DNA of 37,981 nt from a virus. The stretch covers positions 1-37,981 of IMG/VR virus record IMGVR_UViG_3300022540_000182. One strand, written 5' to 3'. A model generated the notes under the pieces. That model was not told where the DNA came from. It was given only the letters and a program-made list of their open reading frames with translations, and made no database searches. Numbering within the stretch: the first letter of the stretch is position 1; every line of letters begins with the position of its first letter. Position numbers and translations under genes: made by a program. Below are positions 36,546 to 37,981 of the stretch, in pieces.

Positions 36546-37367
36546 CTAAATACTTTTATGCACATATATAGCCTTTGCTTTTTTATCTAGTACAAAAGCA
36601 TCATAGTACAGTCTTCCCTCGATTAGCCACCCATTAATTCCAGGTGGGTCAATATGTGTTTTATATTCTGCTAATTTAGTTGGAGATGTAGTTGCTATTT
36701 TATTAGTTAATACAAATTCTACATTTTCCGGTAAATAAATACTAGGTACATATATTAATGGTATTCCTTCAATCATTCCAACTTGACCTTTAACTAACAT
36801 TTCTTGTGCCATATCAGAAGGTTTAATAAATGCATCGTCTTGTCTTATTGCTTTATAAAAGTTTGTTGATATATAAGCAAAAGTTCCTGGTAGTGGTACT
36901 TTATTTTCTAGTAGCACTGTTTTACCATCCAAAAATGAAACATATGCATTAGCTTTTGTTATTGCCAATGGTGTTGCTGCTGTACCCGCTCCCGCAACTA
37001 TTTTACTTAGTCTGTATATATCAACCTCTGGTGTAACAACTTCGTCAATTTGTCTTGCTAATGCTTTTCCTGCCTCCATTGTCATCATTGTATCAGTATA
37101 GTTTCTTTTATCAATCGTGAAAGAGAACGATCTATCTTTTGCTAAAACCATTGTTTGTTTTTCATTTCCCAATTCGTCCGGACTACCATATCTGTTAGTA
37201 CCACTTGAAACGTAGTCATTCATTGCAACCGTTCCTACACTATATACATTTACCGTATTAACTCCTGTGAAATCAAAATCCTTATTTACTGCGTTTTCAG
37301 TTACACTTGCTAATTTAAATCTTTCTTGTACCGCACTATCATATTTACTTGCGTAATCTATTGGCAT
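36546..37367 (-). CDS. Major capsid protein
   Basis: A 273-residue shell protein with HK97-type features: an extended N-arm and E-loop region (FDFTGVNTVNVYSVGTVAMN, then KDRSFSFTIDKRNYTDTMMT), a spine helix (AGKALARQIDEVVTPEVDIY) and a late P-domain and A-domain (TFAYISTNFYKAIRQDDAFI, then GMIEGIPLIYVPSIYLP and INGWLIEGRLYYDAFVLDKK). The A-Y-I-S, I-E-G-I-P and Y-Y-D-A-F-V segments are typical of Firmicute phage capsid proteins in this size class. It follows the scaffold gene by 18 bases. ATG 37367 follows GGAGTG. Confidence 0.9.
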   Translation of the reverse strand: MPIDYASKYDSAVQERFKLASVTENAVNKDFDFTGVNTVNVYSVGTVAMNDYVSSGTNRYGSPDELGNEKQTMVLAKDRSFSFTIDKRNYTDTMMTMEAGKALARQIDEVVTPEVDIYRLSKIVAGAGTAATPLAITKANAYVSFLDGKTVLLENKVPLPGTFAYISTNFYKAIRQDDAFIKPSDMAQEMLVKGQVGMIEGIPLIYVPSIYLPENVEFVLTNKIATTSPTKLAEYKTHIDPPGINGWLIEGRLYYDAFVLDKKAKAIYVHKSI

Positions 37368-37385
37368 TCAATTCACTCCTTTTTA

Positions 37386-37946
37386 TTATTCTTTACTCAT
37401 TAATCCAGCTAAAAACGGGTCATCATTTTCAGGTGGTGTTATTGGTGGTGTTGCTGGTGGTTTTCCTTCCGTTGAAGTAGTCGTTATAAAGTCTTTATAG
37501 TTTTCTTTAACTCCTTTAGAAAGTTCATCCCATCCTTTTATTTTGTCTTCTACAATTTCCATCTTATTTAAGTCAAACTCTTTAGTTAGTAGTGGAATTA
37601 TCTTTTCATTAAATCCATCTGTTTTTAAGTTCTCTCTCAACTTAGATGTTTTAGTAGCATTTGTTTCTTTTGTTTCAACCTCTGTTTTATAAGCATTATG
37701 TTCAACAACTAGATTATCATAATCCTTTTTATATTTTGCAGACTTACTATTTTCTGATTCTAAATCAATCTTTGAAGCTTCTAATTCTTTTATCTTGTCT
37801 TCAAATTCTGCAATAGACCCAGCTTTTTTATTATACTGCTCTTTACTTACAAATTCTTTTCCTATATCTGCCTTTATACTTTTACTTGTCTTTTCTGCTA
37901 CTTCTGTATCTATTCCATTATCAATCAATGTCTGTTTTATATCCAT
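37386..37946 (-). CDS. Scaffolding protein (Gp20-like)
   Basis: A 186-residue scaffold from ATG 37946; an in-frame TTG at 37961 overlaps the GGAGG site and is not the start. A central coiled coil (about 30-105) reads KAGSIAEFEDKIKELEASKI, then KYKKDYDNLVVEHNAYKTEV. The C-terminal part has a Pro/Thr-rich linker (EGKPPATPPITPPENDDP) and a short end FLAGLMSKE that probably binds the capsid protein. The family forms the inner core during prohead assembly. It is the first gene at the right window edge. Confidence 0.88.
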   Translation of the reverse strand: MDIKQTLIDNGIDTEVAEKTSKSIKADIGKEFVSKEQYNKKAGSIAEFEDKIKELEASKIDLESENSKSAKYKKDYDNLVVEHNAYKTEVETKETNATKTSKLRENLKTDGFNEKIIPLLTKEFDLNKMEIVEDKIKGWDELSKGVKENYKDFITTTSTEGKPPATPPITPPENDDPFLAGLMSKE

Positions 37947-37981
37947 AATATTATCCTCCAATAATCTTTTTAGCTATTATA

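Noticed and set aside
1-37981. tRNA genes
   Set aside because: No cloverleaf-like sequence with a GTTCRA T-loop and matching acceptor arms was noticed by eye. A dedicated scan was not possible.

Overview
The window is an almost complete tailed-phage (siphovirus-like) genome from a very AT-rich, spore-forming Firmicute host, most likely a Clostridium or a relative. The evidence is the strong A+T bias, dense GGAGG ribosome sites, a Clostridium-type head, tail and lysis module, and two regulators of sporulation type: a SpoIIID homologue and a SigF/SigG/SigB-like sigma factor. Nearly all genes read leftward (minus strand). Only one two-gene unit, an AbrB-like gene followed by a Rha regulator at 18.56-19.42 kb, reads rightward.

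In transcription order, the leftward early region starts at a divergent promoter region near 18.45-18.55 kb. It holds a block of unrecognised small genes (18.4-15.5 kb) under two near-duplicate promoters. Next come Gp157, a Sak/Rad52-like annealing protein, a tiny membrane protein, SpoIIID, a Cro-like protein, a replication initiator carrying in-gene iterons, a Twinkle-like primase-helicase, an HNH homing endonuclease, SSB, a NUMOD1 protein, the sigma factor, a MazG-like protein, a RusA resolvase and a BRO antirepressor. The packaging and head genes follow: small and large terminase, portal, a short operon of tiny genes, a Mu F-like minor head protein and a gp10-like protein that runs off the left edge.

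The right end supplies the rest of the virion operon: scaffold, major capsid protein, connectors, a zinc-ribbon protein, tail terminator, tail tube, a frameshifted tail-assembly chaperone, tape measure, Dit, a Gp37-like hub, a large receptor-binding or upper baseplate protein, XkdX and an XhlA-like protein. A second Rha regulator, an RHH protein and accessory genes (a possible jelly-roll protein and a Cys-rich protein) follow. Amidase and holin end this arm and meet the rightward Rha unit at a bidirectional terminator.

If the two window ends are joined, the truncated gp10-like gene gains an in-frame stop at once and is followed by the scaffold ribosome site. The window is therefore probably a full circularly permuted genome opened at an arbitrary point. 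No integrase, excisionase or partition gene was seen. Transcription appears to be divided by compact hairpin-terminator/promoter junctions, many with an extended -10 (TGnTATAAT).

The most interesting points are the pairing of phage SpoIIID with a sporulation-type sigma factor, the 12-bp iterons inside the initiator gene, the twin early promoters with a shared leader, a clear T-run -1 frameshift in the chaperone gene, and a C-terminal module shared by the BRO and Rha regulators.
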